A DNA stretch of 64,000 nt from Vibrio sp. 99-8-1 (lineage in GTDB: Bacteria; Pseudomonadota; Gammaproteobacteria; Enterobacterales; Vibrionaceae). The stretch covers positions 118,989-182,988 of the forward strand of contig NZ_VTXE01000004.1 in assembly GCF_013114595.1 (NCBI RefSeq), written 5' to 3'. The notes below the pieces were generated by a model. That model saw nothing but the letters and a program-made list of their open reading frames with translations, was not told where the DNA came from and did no database searches. The position numbers were made by a program, and so were the translations under genes. Shown here one piece after another: positions 1-10,109 of the stretch (within the stretch, counting starts at the first letter, position 1; the number at the start of each line of letters is the position of its first letter).

Positions 1-528
1 ACGAAGGGAATCAGTTCAATCTTAAGTGTGATTGGTGATATTGCGGAGCAGACGAATTTGCTAGCACTGAATGCAGCAATAGAAGCTGCAAGAGCGGGTG
101 AACAAGGTCGAGGGTTTGCGGTAGTTGCAGACGAAGTTCGTGCTTTAGCAAGTCGTACTCAAATCAGTACCGGTGAAATTGAACAAGCGTTGGAGAGTTT
201 GATTCAAGGTAGCCACTCTGTTTCAGAGTCAATGAATGCCACCAAAAATACCTGTAATGAAACATTTGAGAGTACCGAATTGGTAGGCCAGCGTATTAAT
301 GGTCTTACAAGTCATATCACTGAAATCCATGATCTTAGTACTCAAATTGCAACGGCGGCAGAAGAGCAGAGCAGTGTGACGCAAGAGGTGAGCCGTAACA
401 TGTCTTCAATTAACGACATGGTGAGTCAGCTCAATGCTAACGGTCAAGAAACCTCACTGCAGACAGAAAATATCGCTGTGATCAATGGGCAGATAACACA
501 AGTGGTTGAGAAGTTTAAACTTAGATAA
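1..528 (+). CDS. Methyl-accepting chemotaxis protein, C-terminal part (cut by window edge)
   Basis: The reading frame is open from base 1 and ends in TAA at 526-528, so this is the 3' end of a longer gene; the GTG at 28 is internal. The first residues form the highly conserved hairpin tip of chemoreceptor signalling domains ([20 protein letters not shown], then [15 protein letters not shown]). That region binds CheA and CheW in the cytoplasm. The rest is the descending coiled-coil arm with methylation-helix character ([14 protein letters not shown]). The sensor domain and membrane segments lie outside the window, so the ligand cannot be inferred. It is convergent with the next gene. Confidence 0.95.
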   Translation, partial: TKGISSILSVIGDIAEQTNLLALNAAIEAARAGEQGRGFAVVADEVRALASRTQISTGEIEQALESLIQGSHSVSESMNATKNTCNETFESTELVGQRINGLTSHITEIHDLSTQIATAAEEQSSVTQEVSRNMSSINDMVSQLNANGQETSLQTENIAVINGQITQVVEKFKLR

Positions 529-549
529 GAGATCGGTTTTTGAGTTATC

Positions 550-572
550 AAGCGCCCTTTTTATGGGCGCTT
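550..572. terminator. Hairpin between convergent genes
   Basis: AAGCGCCC (550-557) pairs with GGGCGCTT (565-572) across a 7-base loop. It lies between the convergent chemoreceptor and HD-GYP genes. There is no clear U-tract on either side, so it is a terminator-like hairpin and not a textbook intrinsic terminator. Confidence 0.5.
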
Positions 573-613
573 GTCTATGGTTTATGCGTAGACTCGCGGC
601 ATCGGCCTAGTGA

Positions 614-1723
614 CTAGCTGGTGACAATGGAAGACATTACTTTATTCAGTATTCCTACCCAGTAAGGACAAAACTGGCTGCCGCTCGCGTGAGTAATTTC
701 TTGTAATGCGTGGACGATAGGGCGTTTGCGATGAATTTCCTGAGCACGGTCATGGGTCATCGCTTCGAATGCGTCAACGATGGCGATTATTTTGGCGCCA
801 TCAGTAATGTTCTCTTGCGTAAGTCCTTTAGGGTAGCCTTTCCCGTCGACTCTTTCATGATGCTCAAGTATAAATTGCTGTGCTTCTGACCAGTGAGGCA
901 TCTCTAACAATATATTCGCGCCTCGTTGAATGTGTGTTCGTAACCTATTTATTTCTGTTTCTGATAATTTACTAGACTGTCTTAACAGCGCAATAGGCAA
1001 TAACGACATACCTACATCATGGAGGTATACCGCTGCTCGTAGCTGATTTTCGTCAATTGGTTTGCCCGCGTATTGATTTAATAATAGTGCCAACTTTAAC
1101 TGACGTCCGCTGCGGCCTTGCCAGTTATCAATTCTCTGTTCAACCGGTCCCATTAAAGAGTGAAAAAACACCAAATCGGGTTCTACCTCTTGTGCCCAGT
1201 CAACTCTAAGATCATCAAATTCATGTGTCACCAGCTTGCTTTCGGTATCTTCTGCAAGGGAAGGCTCTAAGATATGTAAGGTTTGAGTTAAAAGAGCAGG
1301 GTGATCTTGGATGTTGTCAGATTTTACTTGGGAAACAACCCGTGTTGCCTGCGCATACATATCCGAGTCATATTCGGCGTATCCTATCTTACCGCAATCA
1401 TCAACAAAGGCATTCACTTGTTCAAATAGGGTGAGCAATAAATCCGAGATGATACTGTTGTGCTGTATAACCCCTTCTCTCATCATGCCCAATATATCCT
1501 CAACGGCAGTGAGTAAAGGTAACAAAGGAGATATTTGAGCAAGACTAATGTCCCCTTTTATGGTGTGTATAGAGCGAAAAAGCTTATCTAACAGCTCGCG
1601 GCTGTTTGGCTCGTGCCCCAACATTATCAATGTATTAGCACTGTTTTCACAAAGAACATCAACTTCATCAACCACGTCATAAAATAAATCATCATCTAAA
1701 TTTTGCGGTATGAATATATCCAT
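614..1723 (-). CDS. Hpt domain - HD-GYP protein, probable c-di-GMP phosphodiesterase
   Basis: The protein is about 369 residues. The N-terminal ~110 residues look like a histidine phosphotransfer (Hpt) domain, with the motif SIHTIKGD placing the phospho-accepting His near residue 53. The C-terminal half is an HD-GYP domain: YLHDVGM (metal-binding HD) and HHERVDGKGYP near residue 288, the full GYP signature of cyclic-di-GMP phosphodiesterases. HD-GYP is usually paired with a receiver domain, so an Hpt partner suggests input from a phosphorelay. I chose ATG 1723 because AAGAGAG lies about 8 bases upstream; a TTG at 1729 would add two residues. The cognate kinase is not in the window. Confidence 0.82.
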   Translation of the reverse strand: MDIFIPQNLDDDLFYDVVDEVDVLCENSANTLIMLGHEPNSRELLDKLFRSIHTIKGDISLAQISPLLPLLTAVEDILGMMREGVIQHNSIISDLLLTLFEQVNAFVDDCGKIGYAEYDSDMYAQATRVVSQVKSDNIQDHPALLTQTLHILEPSLAEDTESKLVTHEFDDLRVDWAQEVEPDLVFFHSLMGPVEQRIDNWQGRSGRQLKLALLLNQYAGKPIDENQLRAAVYLHDVGMSLLPIALLRQSSKLSETEINRLRTHIQRGANILLEMPHWSEAQQFILEHHERVDGKGYPKGLTQENITDGAKIIAIVDAFEAMTHDRAQEIHRKRPIVHALQEITHASGSQFCPYWVGILNKVMSSIVTS

Positions 1724-1833
1724 TCTCAATGCTCTCTTATTGTCTCTATAGTTGGAAAACCGATCATATGAAACGAGGAAATGTAAAAATTAGTATAACG
1801 CACACTGATGTTTTTGGATGTGGCGTTACCTCT

Positions 1834-1851
1834 AACTATTAGCAAATAGTT
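1834..1851. promoter_or_regulatory. Inverted repeat upstream of the RND pump genes
   Basis: AACTATT (1834-1840), 4-base spacer, AATAGTT (1845-1851), in the divergent region 1724-2012 between the HD-GYP gene and the efflux adaptor. It could be an operator for the pump genes. No dedicated TetR-type regulator lies beside them, so the regulator is unknown. Confidence 0.3.
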
Positions 1852-2012
1852 GATTAGTTAATGATGAGGTACTCATGAAATGGATACATGCTCATTAATA
1901 TTTTGAAACAATTACAGTGTAAGTCTTGATACAACTCGGACATTGATTAGTGAGAGATATATAAGAATCGGCCTAGAAAGTTATCCTCAATTACTTATTT
2001 AATGGTTGTTTA

Positions 2013-3158
2013 ATGAGAAAAAAAACACTTATCGCACTAATCTCTTCAGCTATTGTGTTAACGGGTTGCGGTGAAAGCAATACCGGTAATCATCAATCTA
2101 TGGCGCCAATGGTTTCTGTTCAGAATGTTGAAGTGAGCAGCTATAACCGCAACAAACAGTATGTTGGCCGAGTCAGTGCCGTTGACGATGTGACGATTAC
2201 AGCGCAAGTTTCAGGCTATCTTAAATCTCGTCATTTCGTTGAAGGTGAGATGGTAGAAAAGGGCCAATTGCTGTACCAAATAGAGCCTTCGTCATTTGAA
2301 GCGCAACTTGCTAGTGCAAAAGCGTCTATAGCGCAGGCTAATGCTAACTTGAAGAAAGCCAATATGGATTTTGAGCGAGCAGAAAATCTGTTACCTAAGG
2401 GGAACATTTCCCAGTCCGAGTTTGATGCATTAACGGCGGCAAAGTTAGGCGCAGAAGCACAGGTTGAGGCCAGTGAAGCGCAAGTTAAATTAGCAGAAGT
2501 TAACCTCTCTTATACTAAAATCGTCGCGCCATTTGCAGGAAGAATTAGCGAAAGCTACGCCAGCATCGGTGATTTGATTTCACCTTCATCCGGTATCTTG
2601 ACCAGCATTGTTAATTTAGACCCAATACACACCAACTTTACAATAAGTGAAAGAGAAAGGCTGATGATGGGGATCGAAAATAGCCAAGGTGATGGGTCAG
2701 GTGCCGCCGACAGTATTGATGTGGAAATCATTTTAGAAAACCAACAAAAATTGGACCAAGTAGGGCGATTGGATTTTATTGGCAACCGAATTGATTTACA
2801 AACAGGTACGCTGGCGATGCGCGCCATCGTTGAAAACCCAGATTACACCTTGCTTCCGGGGCAGCATGTGAAGATCTCTCTTGTTGAAAAAAATGAAATT
2901 GAGGTCATTGTTATTCCGAGAAGAGCAGTGCAAACGGATCTACAAGGAGATTTTGTTATGGCACTGAGAGAGGGAAATGTTGTAGAACGAGTTAATGTTT
3001 CTCTTGGTGCTCAAACAGACGCTGGCACCATTGTTCAACAAGGGTTACAGCCACAAGATGTGATTATCACTAAAGGACTTCAACGCATTAGAAACGGTAT
3101 GGAAGTATCGCTAGATAAGGCCTCAATGGAATTATTGTCAAATAAAGAGGAGTCTTAA
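2013..3158 (+). CDS. RND efflux periplasmic adaptor (membrane fusion lipoprotein)
   Basis: This is a 381-residue adaptor of the AcrA/MexA family that links an inner-membrane RND pump to an outer-membrane channel. It begins with a lipoprotein signal ending in LTGCGES, with the lipidated Cys at 19. A split barrel-sandwich/lipoyl motif follows ([31 protein letters not shown]), then an alpha-helical hairpin around residues 95-165, the second lipoyl half ([13 protein letters not shown]) and beta-barrel/membrane-proximal domains. ATG 2013 follows a weak Shine-Dalgarno. It ends one base before the pump gene, so the two are one operon. No TolC-type gene lies here. Confidence 0.93.
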   Translation: MRKKTLIALISSAIVLTGCGESNTGNHQSMAPMVSVQNVEVSSYNRNKQYVGRVSAVDDVTITAQVSGYLKSRHFVEGEMVEKGQLLYQIEPSSFEAQLASAKASIAQANANLKKANMDFERAENLLPKGNISQSEFDALTAAKLGAEAQVEASEAQVKLAEVNLSYTKIVAPFAGRISESYASIGDLISPSSGILTSIVNLDPIHTNFTISERERLMMGIENSQGDGSGAADSIDVEIILENQQKLDQVGRLDFIGNRIDLQTGTLAMRAIVENPDYTLLPGQHVKISLVEKNEIEVIVIPRRAVQTDLQGDFVMALREGNVVERVNVSLGAQTDAGTIVQQGLQPQDVIITKGLQRIRNGMEVSLDKASMELLSNKEES

Positions 3159-3159
3159 T

Positions 3160-6100
3160 ATGTTGAGTCGCTTTTTTATAAATAGACCAAAGTTTGCTCT
3201 GGTTATTTCCATTATTTTAACCTTAGCTGGGGGCATTGCTTTAACTCAACTGCCTGTGGCTGAGTACCCTAAAATCAGTCCTCCCTCTGTGAGTGTGACT
3301 GCTTTCTATACTGGAGCAAGTGCAGAAACGGTAGAGCAAGCGATAGCTGACCCTATTGAAACATCGGTAAACGGCGTTGAAGACATGATCTATATGTCTT
3401 CGAAAAGTGCGAATGATGGTTCATATAACCTTAACGTGACTTTTGATGTTGGCACTGATCCTGATATGGCTCAGGTTAATGTGCAAAACCGAGTGTCGCA
3501 AATAGAGTCTAAGCTGCCTCAAGAAGTGAGAATGGTTGGGGTTACGGTAAAGAAACGTTCTCCCGACTTATTGATGGTACTGAACTTTTACTCTGAAGAT
3601 GGCCAGTATGACGATCAGTTTTTGGTCAACTACGTCAATCTCAACATCAAAGATCAACTTGCCAGAGTAGAAGGCATTAGTGAAGTTGGTGTGATTGGTG
3701 GCGGCGAATACGCCATGCGGGTTTGGCTCGATCCAGAGAAAATGGCCAGCTTAAATTTAACCACGTCAGATGTTTATGCTTCGTTGGCTGAACAGAATGT
3801 TCAAGTTGCAGCGGGTAAAATTGGCGCACCACCATACAATAATGCACAAGAAGTACAGTTTAACTTGGTGACAAAAGGAAGATTAGAGTCTGTTGAAGAG
3901 TTTGAAAATGTAGTTCTGCGAGCAAACAATGATGGCTCGGCAATTTATCTTAAGGATGTTGCACGCGTAGAGCTTGGAAAGAAATTTTATGATGGCAATG
4001 GACAGTTTAGAGGACAAGAAGCCTCAATTGTCACTCTCTCATTGCAATCGGATGCCAATGCGCTAGAAAGTGGCAAAGCGGTGATGGCGCTGCTCGACAA
4101 TATGAGCGTGAATTTCCCGCAAGGAATGGTGTATGAAACCAGCTATGACACCACGGTTTTTGTTGAGGAATCGATAAAAGGTGTTGTGAAAACACTGATC
4201 GAAGCGATATTGCTCGTTATTGCGGTTACCTATCTATTTTTAGGTAGTGTGAGAGCGACACTGATTCCGGTTGTTGCGATTCCTGTATCGTTAATCGGCA
4301 CATTCGCATTTATGTTATTAACGGGTTTTACCATTAATACCGTGACCTTGTTTGGGTTGATTCTTGCTATCGGGATTGTGGTGGATGACGCAATATTGGT
4401 CATCGAAAATGTCGATACCACGATGCGAAATGATCCTAAATTAACGCCTGCTCAAGCCACATTAAAAGCAATGAAAGAGGTTACGGGGCCAATTATAACG
4501 TCTACTTTGGTGTTACTTGCGGTGTTCTTACCCGTTACCATGTTACCGGGAATCACAGGCATCATGTATCGCCAGTTTGCGCTGACTATCTGTATTTCTG
4601 TGGTTATTTCTTCAATTAATGCCTTAACCTTATCTCCTGCAATGTGTTCATTGGTTCTTAAACAAGGAGGAGGCAATACCGCCAACTGGTTTAAAGCCTT
4701 TAACCGTGGTTTGGACAAAGTCACTAGTCAGTATGGCAAGGTCGCGGGCTTTTTGGTCAAGAAAACCGTATTACTTGCGGCGTTCTTTGCCCTAGCTGTT
4801 GCTGCGGTATCGTTCCTAAGTAGCAACACATCAACGGCGTTTGTTCCACAAGAAGATAAAGGCATTTTGCTAGTAAATGTGCAGTTACCGGATTCTGCTT
4901 CTCTATCGCGAACAGAAGAAGTGAGCGCCAAGTTGATGTCAATAGTCGAGCAAGAGCCGGGTATTGATGGTGTAACGGTTGCTAATGGCTATGCCTTTAT
5001 GACGGGAGCTGCAGCGTCAAATGGAGCATCGTTGTTTATTAAGCTTAAGAGCTGGCAAGAGAGAAATGATCTGCAAGGTGATCATTCGTCATTTGCTATC
5101 TCGCAGCGTATTAATGCCAAAGCCGCCATTGAGATGCCAGAAGCGATGGTATTTGCCATGGGTCCTCCCGCGGTACCGGGAATGGGAGCCGCTTCCGGGT
5201 TTGAATTTGTACTGGAAGACACTTTAGGTCGTAGCCGTACGGATTTGGCACAAGTTATGGCGGAAGTGATTGAAGAGGCCAATAAGCAACCGGAGATACA
5301 GTATACGTTCAGTACCTTTAGAGCCAATGTGCCTCACTATTATCTGGATATTGATCGAGAGAAAGCGAAGCAGTTAGGGGTGTCGCTAGGCGAGATATTC
5401 CAAACTTTACAGGGAAATCTAGGTTCCATATATGTGAATGATTTCACTATGTTTGGTAAGAACTTTAGAGTGACAATGCAAGCGGACAGCGAGTATAGAA
5501 ACAGCATGGAAGAGCTGAGCCGTTTTCACGTTCGTTCAGCGTCTAACGATATGGTACCGCTGAGTACTCTGGTGAGTTACCAGCAAGTGTTTGAGCCCGA
5601 TGTTGCTTGGCGTTATAACATGTATCGTTCTGCTGTTATTCAGGGACAGCCTGCTGATGGCTACTCCAGTGGTGATGCTATCGCTGCGATGGAAAGAGCG
5701 GCAAAAGAGGTACTGCCTCAAGGTTATCAATACGAATGGACAGGCATGGCGTATCAAGAGGTGAAAGCGGGTAACCAAGCTATCTACGCGTTTGCATTGG
5801 CTTTGATATTTATTTATCTCTTTATGGTTGCTCAGTACGAAAGTTGGAGTATTCCGATCGCCATTATATTGGTGGTGCCCGTTGCGACTTTGGGGTCCTT
5901 TATTGCAATCAATATCGCCGGCATTCCACTTAACCTGTATGCACAAATAGGCTTAGTACTGCTCATCGCGTTGGCGGCTAAAAATGCGATTTTGATTGTA
6001 GAGTTTGCCAAGAATGAACGGGAAGAGAACAATATGGCCGTTGAAGATGCAGCCGTAAAAGGTGGAACCTTGCGTTTTCGTGCCGTGAATATGACCTCTT

Positions 6101-6315
6101 GGTCGTTTATATTGGGTATTACACCATTGATATTTGCGTCAGGGGCAGGGCATATCAGTCAGAACTCGTTAGGAGTATCATTAACAGGTGGGTTGTTATG
6201 TGTGTTGCTGGCGGGAACGTTCCTCATTCCCGGTTTCTATGCTTTGATACAGAAGCGGAGAGAGAAAATACATGGTGGCAATACCAAGCTTGTGAAATTG
6301 GAAGAAGCAGAATAG
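3160..6315 (+). CDS. RND multidrug efflux transporter, HAE1 (AcrB) family
   Basis: The 1051-residue length matches HAE1-family inner-membrane proton/drug antiporters. It begins with TM1 ([19 protein letters not shown]) and the [13 protein letters not shown] loop. The proton-relay residues are present: Asp409-Asp410 in [13 protein letters not shown] and Lys941 in [12 protein letters not shown]. Two large periplasmic loops flank them. It partners with the adaptor just upstream (AGGAGT Shine-Dalgarno inside the adaptor's end). The expected role is export of hydrophobic compounds through a TolC channel encoded elsewhere. Substrate cannot be told from sequence. Confidence 0.95.
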   Translation: MLSRFFINRPKFALVISIILTLAGGIALTQLPVAEYPKISPPSVSVTAFYTGASAETVEQAIADPIETSVNGVEDMIYMSSKSANDGSYNLNVTFDVGTDPDMAQVNVQNRVSQIESKLPQEVRMVGVTVKKRSPDLLMVLNFYSEDGQYDDQFLVNYVNLNIKDQLARVEGISEVGVIGGGEYAMRVWLDPEKMASLNLTTSDVYASLAEQNVQVAAGKIGAPPYNNAQEVQFNLVTKGRLESVEEFENVVLRANNDGSAIYLKDVARVELGKKFYDGNGQFRGQEASIVTLSLQSDANALESGKAVMALLDNMSVNFPQGMVYETSYDTTVFVEESIKGVVKTLIEAILLVIAVTYLFLGSVRATLIPVVAIPVSLIGTFAFMLLTGFTINTVTLFGLILAIGIVVDDAILVIENVDTTMRNDPKLTPAQATLKAMKEVTGPIITSTLVLLAVFLPVTMLPGITGIMYRQFALTICISVVISSINALTLSPAMCSLVLKQGGGNTANWFKAFNRGLDKVTSQYGKVAGFLVKKTVLLAAFFALAVAAVSFLSSNTSTAFVPQEDKGILLVNVQLPDSASLSRTEEVSAKLMSIVEQEPGIDGVTVANGYAFMTGAAASNGASLFIKLKSWQERNDLQGDHSSFAISQRINAKAAIEMPEAMVFAMGPPAVPGMGAASGFEFVLEDTLGRSRTDLAQVMAEVIEEANKQPEIQYTFSTFRANVPHYYLDIDREKAKQLGVSLGEIFQTLQGNLGSIYVNDFTMFGKNFRVTMQADSEYRNSMEELSRFHVRSASNDMVPLSTLVSYQQVFEPDVAWRYNMYRSAVIQGQPADGYSSGDAIAAMERAAKEVLPQGYQYEWTGMAYQEVKAGNQAIYAFALALIFIYLFMVAQYESWSIPIAIILVVPVATLGSFIAINIAGIPLNLYAQIGLVLLIALAAKNAILIVEFAKNEREENNMAVEDAAVKGGTLRFRAVNMTSWSFILGITPLIFASGAGHISQNSLGVSLTGGLLCVLLAGTFLIPGFYALIQKRREKIHGGNTKLVKLEEAE

Positions 6316-6324
6316 TCATAATGA

Positions 6325-6350
6325 AAAGCCGCGACATAGGTCGCGGCTTT
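6325..6350 (+). terminator. Terminator hairpin after the RND operon
   Basis: A perfect 10-bp stem: AAAGCCGCGA (6325-6334), 6-base loop, TCGCGGCTTT (6341-6350). It sits between the convergent RND and cheV genes and can serve both strands, since the stem carries an A-run on its 5' side and a T-run on its 3' side. Confidence 0.75.
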
Positions 6351-6374
6351 AGTGTGATCAAAACAAGGCTGCTA

Positions 6375-7277
6375 TTAAAGTTCTTTGTTCTCTATCTTCT
6401 CTGCGCCACGCAACATCGCTTGTACTAACTCTGTAGCATCAAATTTTTCCAGTGCTTCGTGAGCACCAACTTGGTGCGCTCTATCTGCACTCATTTCACT
6501 GGATAATGACGTGTGCAATATACGGTATGTATGAGACAACTGTGGATCATTTTGTACTTCAAATGCCAACTCATAGCCATCTAACCCGGGCATTTCAATG
6601 TCACTAACCAGCAGCTCAACTGGATTGTTCTCTTGTGCAAATTTACGCATGAGCTCTAAGGCGTCTAAACCGTTTTTACACACAGAGTAAGAGATATTAA
6701 TACTGTCCAGAGCATCAGAAAGTTGCTTACGTGCAATACCTGAGTCATCCACGAGCAAAATATTGATAGGTTTTAAACGTTCTCTTTCGACATCTGTCAG
6801 GATAGGAATACGAGCTGATGCGTCTTGCGGGTAGATTTTCGACAACAGCAGTTCCACGTCAAGCATCTGAACAATAGAGTCATTGTGTCGAGTGATTCCG
6901 GTAACGAAGACATTTCTGCCTGCGGTTTCAGGTGATGGTTCGATAGCGTGCCAATCACAGTCAATGATTTTATCTATACTTCTCACCATAAAAGCAACAA
7001 CAGTCCGTAAGCAGTCCGTCACGATAAGATAGCTATTCTGATACTCTTCCGCAGGAATGGCTCTAAAGCCGATAGCGGCAGCCATATCAATAACCGGAAC
7101 AGTTAAATCACGAATAGTTACCGTACCAATAACATGATGATGAGAGTGTGGTATTTGAGTGGTCTTGGTAAACGGGACTATCTCTCTGACTTTTAGGGTT
7201 CCTATAGCAAAACTCTGTTGATTTAAAGAGAGTTTAAATAGCAGCATACCTTGGGATTGGTTAGCCTTGCTTTTCAT
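6375..7277 (-). CDS. cheV: Chemotaxis coupling protein CheV
   Basis: The 300-residue protein has the CheV architecture: an N-terminal CheW-like coupling domain (about residues 8-155, MLLFKLSLNQQSFAIGTLKV) and a C-terminal receiver domain (about 170-295). The receiver shows ILLVDDSG with the acidic pair, LLVSDIEMPG with the phospho-accepting Asp, and a conserved LHTSLSS Thr/Ser. CheV bridges chemoreceptors to CheA and may act as a phosphate sink. It is monocistronic and convergent with the RND operon. Vibrios carry several CheV paralogues, so which one this is cannot be settled here. Confidence 0.92.
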   Translation of the reverse strand: MKSKANQSQGMLLFKLSLNQQSFAIGTLKVREIVPFTKTTQIPHSHHHVIGTVTIRDLTVPVIDMAAAIGFRAIPAEEYQNSYLIVTDCLRTVVAFMVRSIDKIIDCDWHAIEPSPETAGRNVFVTGITRHNDSIVQMLDVELLLSKIYPQDASARIPILTDVERERLKPINILLVDDSGIARKQLSDALDSINISYSVCKNGLDALELMRKFAQENNPVELLVSDIEMPGLDGYELAFEVQNDPQLSHTYRILHTSLSSEMSADRAHQVGAHEALEKFDATELVQAMLRGAEKIENKEL

Positions 7278-7503
7278 ATCAAAATCCTAACTAGTTAGCG
7301 AGATCTGTCTGTCGAATAGGGGAATATTAGTGGGTGATTTGATTGTCAATACGATGAATCTTATTAACTCATACCGTATTATCACCTGAATACTAGTATA
7401 TTCCCTTACATTGGTTATTTGAATACTTTTTATCGGCAATATGCTGAAGAAGTTGAGCTAATCCGTTAAAATTACTTAAAATGATTAGATACAGGAAAAA
7501 ATC

Positions 7504-7782
7504 ATGGCAAGAACTGCTGCTGCTCTCCATATTCTGGTAAAACATGAAGCTCAGGCGAATGACATTTTAAAACAGCTAAAAAAAGGTGCTAAGTTCCATT
7601 TACTGGCAAAAAAATACTCCACTTGTCCATCTGGGAAAAAAGGTGGCGATTTGGGGGAGTTTCGTCAAGGTGCAATGGTTCCACAGTTTGATAAAGCGGT
7701 GTTTCGTAATGAGGTTTTAACCCCATTTATCGTTAAAACTAAGTTCGGTTATCACGTAGTGAAAACGTTGTGGAAGACATAG
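7504..7782 (+). CDS. ppiC: Small parvulin-type peptidyl-prolyl isomerase
   Basis: A 92-residue single-domain parvulin matching the cytoplasmic PpiC (parvulin 10) type: [14 protein letters not shown], then [19 protein letters not shown], then [14 protein letters not shown], the rotamase core motifs. There is no signal peptide, so it is cytosolic. AGG lies about 8 bases before the ATG. It stands alone and is convergent with the gene pair that follows. Confidence 0.92.
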   Translation: MARTAAALHILVKHEAQANDILKQLKKGAKFHLLAKKYSTCPSGKKGGDLGEFRQGAMVPQFDKAVFRNEVLTPFIVKTKFGYHVVKTLWKT

Positions 7783-7886
7783 TGAGCTAATAATAAAAGA
7801 GAAGTGAGATTAACGTCGCCCTTTGATAGAGCTCTTTACTTAACATGTTGACGCTTTTAGATAGAACAAAACGGCTACTCGAAAGA

Positions 7887-8444
7887 TCAATTAGCCTTCG
7901 TAATGGATTTAACCCAATTGAGTACTTTATTGGACCATTGCGGTGATGGCACCGTTTCTTTGCCGTGATAGAAACTGGCGATAAGCTCTGTGCGGATCTC
8001 TTGACTGTGTGCTCGTAGAGCTTTAGACAGGAGTTCTGCGGTCTGGGTTGCATGATCATTCGCCAAGCTAAAGTCCATGTCGAGGTTGCCTTGTAGCATC
8101 AACCAGAGCTTAGTGATTAACGACAGCTCTATAACTGAATCAGCATTCAGTTTATCAGACTGTTTGCTTCCGACTGCGTTAGCAAACACATCATGCATAG
8201 CAGTAATTGCGTCCAGTTGAGATTCTAAAGTATGGGTCGCTTCTACATGCTGTTTGGTTAACAGGCCAAGAAGTAATAGCTGAGGATTCTGGTCGCTTTT
8301 TTTATTACAAACAGCATCAAAAAAGGCGGCCTGTTTTTCGATAAACTGTGCGAATAACTTGGCTTCTTTATCTGATAGATGAAGCGTATCCACTCCAGCA
8401 ATTTCAAGTTGCTGCTTTAAACTACTGACGATGATTTCACGCAT
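7887..8444 (-). CDS. Uncharacterised protein downstream of yaeQ
   Basis: A 185-residue, mostly helical soluble protein that I do not recognise; no signal peptide or membrane segment is visible. It lies directly behind yaeQ, sharing its GGAG-TAG end as a ribosome-binding site. ATG 8444 sits 9 bases after GGAG; a GTG at 8450, touching the yaeQ stop, is the alternative. Codon use and the tight coupling argue for a real gene. The C-terminus is Trp/Lys-rich (SPQWSNKVLNWVKSITKAN). No function is assigned. Confidence 0.7.
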   Translation of the reverse strand: MREIIVSSLKQQLEIAGVDTLHLSDKEAKLFAQFIEKQAAFFDAVCNKKSDQNPQLLLLGLLTKQHVEATHTLESQLDAITAMHDVFANAVGSKQSDKLNADSVIELSLITKLWLMLQGNLDMDFSLANDHATQTAELLSKALRAHSQEIRTELIASFYHGKETVPSPQWSNKVLNWVKSITKAN

Positions 8445-8450
8445 CAACAC

Positions 8451-8984
8451 CTACTCCTTCAATGTTTGCCACGTTACTTCACACTCACCTTTTGCTGCTG
8501 AAATGTAAGCAGAGTTACCCGTAAGCATAACGGAAATATCCATGGTTCTTTCAATCAGCTCTGCAAGTTGCGATATCTCGGAATGATCGAACTGAAAAAC
8601 TGAAGCATCAAGCATGTTAAGTTTAGCTGAGTTTTGTGTCCACCAAACAGATGATTTGCTATTAAAGCTATAGATAAGCACTTTTTTGGCCAATCGGGTA
8701 GATTTCTTTACCCTTTCTGGATCAGGCTCACCAATATCTATCCAAAGTTGTAACTGTTCATCAAGTGTCTTACACCAAATATCCGGCTCTTCAATGGTAG
8801 ATAGGCCTTTAGTGAAGGTAAGCTCAGGAGAGGCATTGAGACAGTACGCAAGTACTCTGGTCATCATTCGTTGGTGAGTCTCTGATGGATGCAGAGCAGT
8901 GGTTAAGCTGATTGAATCATAATAATCGCGATTTAAATCGGTAAGGGCGATTCGGAACTTAAAAATGGTCGGTTTTAAAGCCAT
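8451..8984 (-). CDS. yaeQ: YaeQ family protein
   Basis: The 177-residue protein matches YaeQ in length and pattern: MALKPTIFKFRIALTDLNRDYYDS, LHPSETHQRMMTRVLAYCLN, and IEEPDIWCKTLDEQLQLWIDIGEPDPERVKKS. YaeQ has a PD-(D/E)XK nuclease-like fold; its physiological role is poorly defined. Acidic residues in PDIW and the WIDIGEPDP segment are where the fold's active-site region is expected. It is the first gene of a two-gene operon. Confidence 0.9.
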   Translation of the reverse strand: MALKPTIFKFRIALTDLNRDYYDSISLTTALHPSETHQRMMTRVLAYCLNASPELTFTKGLSTIEEPDIWCKTLDEQLQLWIDIGEPDPERVKKSTRLAKKVLIYSFNSKSSVWWTQNSAKLNMLDASVFQFDHSEISQLAELIERTMDISVMLTGNSAYISAAKGECEVTWQTLKE

Positions 8985-9097
8985 GGTGGTAGTTTCTCTT
9001 AGCTTTGATCTTAAGGAAGATATAGCTTGTTAGTTTGGATGCGACTCAATTTTGCTTCTGCGCATTGGGGACGAGACAGTGAAACAGAGACAAAAAA

Positions 9098-9122
9098 ATA
9101 GCCAGTCGTGAAGACTGGCTAT
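9098..9122 (-). terminator. Intrinsic terminator of the cold-shock gene
   Basis: On the minus strand ATAGCCAGTC pairs with GACTGGCTAT over a 5-base loop and is followed by seven Ts (complement of 9092-9098). It lies about 30 bases past the stop of the cold-shock gene. Confidence 0.9.
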
Positions 9123-9151
9123 AAAATTTTTAGCGATGTATCAAAACCAAA

Positions 9152-9361
9152 TTAAACAGGTTTGATGTTCTCAGCTTGTGGGCCTTTTTGGCCTTGAGTT
9201 ACAGTGAACTCAACTTTTTGACCTTCAGCAAGAGTACGGAAGCCGTCAGATTGGATTGCGCTGAAATGAGCGAATACGTCTGGGCCGTTTTCTTGTTGAA
9301 TGAAACCGAAACCTTTAGTTTCGTTAAACCATTTTACTGTACCAGTCACTGTGTTGGACAT
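9152..9361 (-). CDS. Cold-shock protein, CspA family
   Basis: A 69-residue single OB-fold nucleic-acid-binding protein. RNP1-type motif KGFGFIQQ and RNP2-type VFAHFSAI are intact, as is the N-terminal [13 protein letters not shown]. It binds single-stranded RNA/DNA as a chaperone. AGGAATTA precedes the ATG. The region upstream on this strand (9362 to about 9560) has no gene and is AT-rich, as expected for the long, temperature-responsive leader of cspA-type genes. Which paralogue it is cannot be decided. Confidence 0.93.
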   Translation of the reverse strand: MSNTVTGTVKWFNETKGFGFIQQENGPDVFAHFSAIQSDGFRTLAEGQKVEFTVTQGQKGPQAENIKPV

Positions 9362-10057
9362 AGTCTTAATTCCTAATAAAAATTGTGTTGATCCCTTATG
9401 GGAAAATTTAGATAGCGCGGAAAAAATAGATTGCTATTTAGTTACAACACGGCGGAGAGTTTTGAGCTGACCAACGACTTACTTGTAAATCCTAAAACAA
9501 AAGCTTTTCTTTCTAGCCGTTTGGGAGCTTAAATCAATATCGTAGGAAGTCAACGAATATTAGGTGAACTTTATGTAATTACTGGACTATTTTACAAAAA
9601 AGATGCATTTTTTTGATTTAAATAACATTTTTCAATTGTGATTTTGTAATGATTCTCTTCTGAATGTGGCTAATTACAAGCTCATTATTTGGTCAATGAG
9701 GCATATTCGCTAATTTTTTGCGGAAAAAGCAGAACAATATAGTCTAGCAACGAGGATAAAGAGTGTTGAAAGATGTAAATGTGACTTTAGCGTAATTGAC
9801 TCAGGTCACATTCACAAAATGTGACTTTATCTGCTCACTGTCCATGGGAAAAATAACAGTTAATTATCAAAACCACTGTTAATGTAAGTAATCGTGATGA
9901 TGTTCACTAAACTAGAAACTTTTCAAAGACTTGAAGAGTGTCGCCATTCATTGGATAAAAACTCTCTAGGGTGTTGAACTGTATGGCATTCAGTTTTTAG
10001 TTCTATGGTGAAATGCTGCTTATTTATTAATTCCACGTCATTTGCGTGTTAGTAATT
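9362..10057. other. Non-coding region between cold-shock gene and corrin operon
   Basis: No convincing gene is present. The left part is presumably promoter and leader of the minus-strand cold-shock gene. In the middle lies a clustered repeat (9778-9829, listed separately). The right part carries the promoter region of the corrin operon. Composition is AT-rich throughout. Confidence 0.6.
9778..9829. promoter_or_regulatory. Clustered AATGTGAC repeats, operator-like
   Basis: AATGTGACTTTA occurs at 9778-9789 and again at 9818-9829, 40 bases apart. The second copy forms a perfect inverted repeat with GTCACATT (9805-9812; 5-base spacer; AATGTGAC 9818-9825). Half-sites resemble CRP half-sites (TGTGA/TCACA), but spacing and orientation do not fit CRP. 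It lies between the cold-shock gene and the corrin operon, so either could be its target. Confidence 0.4.
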
Positions 10058-10071
10058 TTGATATTAATCAA
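10058..10071. promoter_or_regulatory. Perfect FNR-type box upstream of the corrin operon
   Basis: TTGAT-ATTA-ATCAA matches the FNR consensus TTGAT-N4-ATCAA in all ten specified positions. It sits about 50 bases before the cobalamin riboswitch and points into the cbi operon. FNR activates genes under anoxia, which fits the oxygen-sensitive early-cobalt corrin pathway and the adjoining reductive dehalogenase. The promoter -10 element could not be fixed by eye. Confidence 0.72.
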
Positions 10072-10109
10072 ATTAACTATTTCTAGGCTATGCGACACTT
10101 TTTCTTGTC

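Noticed and set aside
6099..6428. 109-codon plus-strand frame overlapping the end of the RND pump gene and the following terminator
   Set aside because: It is out of frame with the pump gene, crosses the terminator hairpin and runs into the opposite-strand cheV; no protein-like features.
9805..9825. CRP site
   Set aside because: GTCACATT-N5-AATGTGAC has the half-sites in the reverse order (TCACA before TGTGA) to a CRP site, so it is listed as an unassigned operator.
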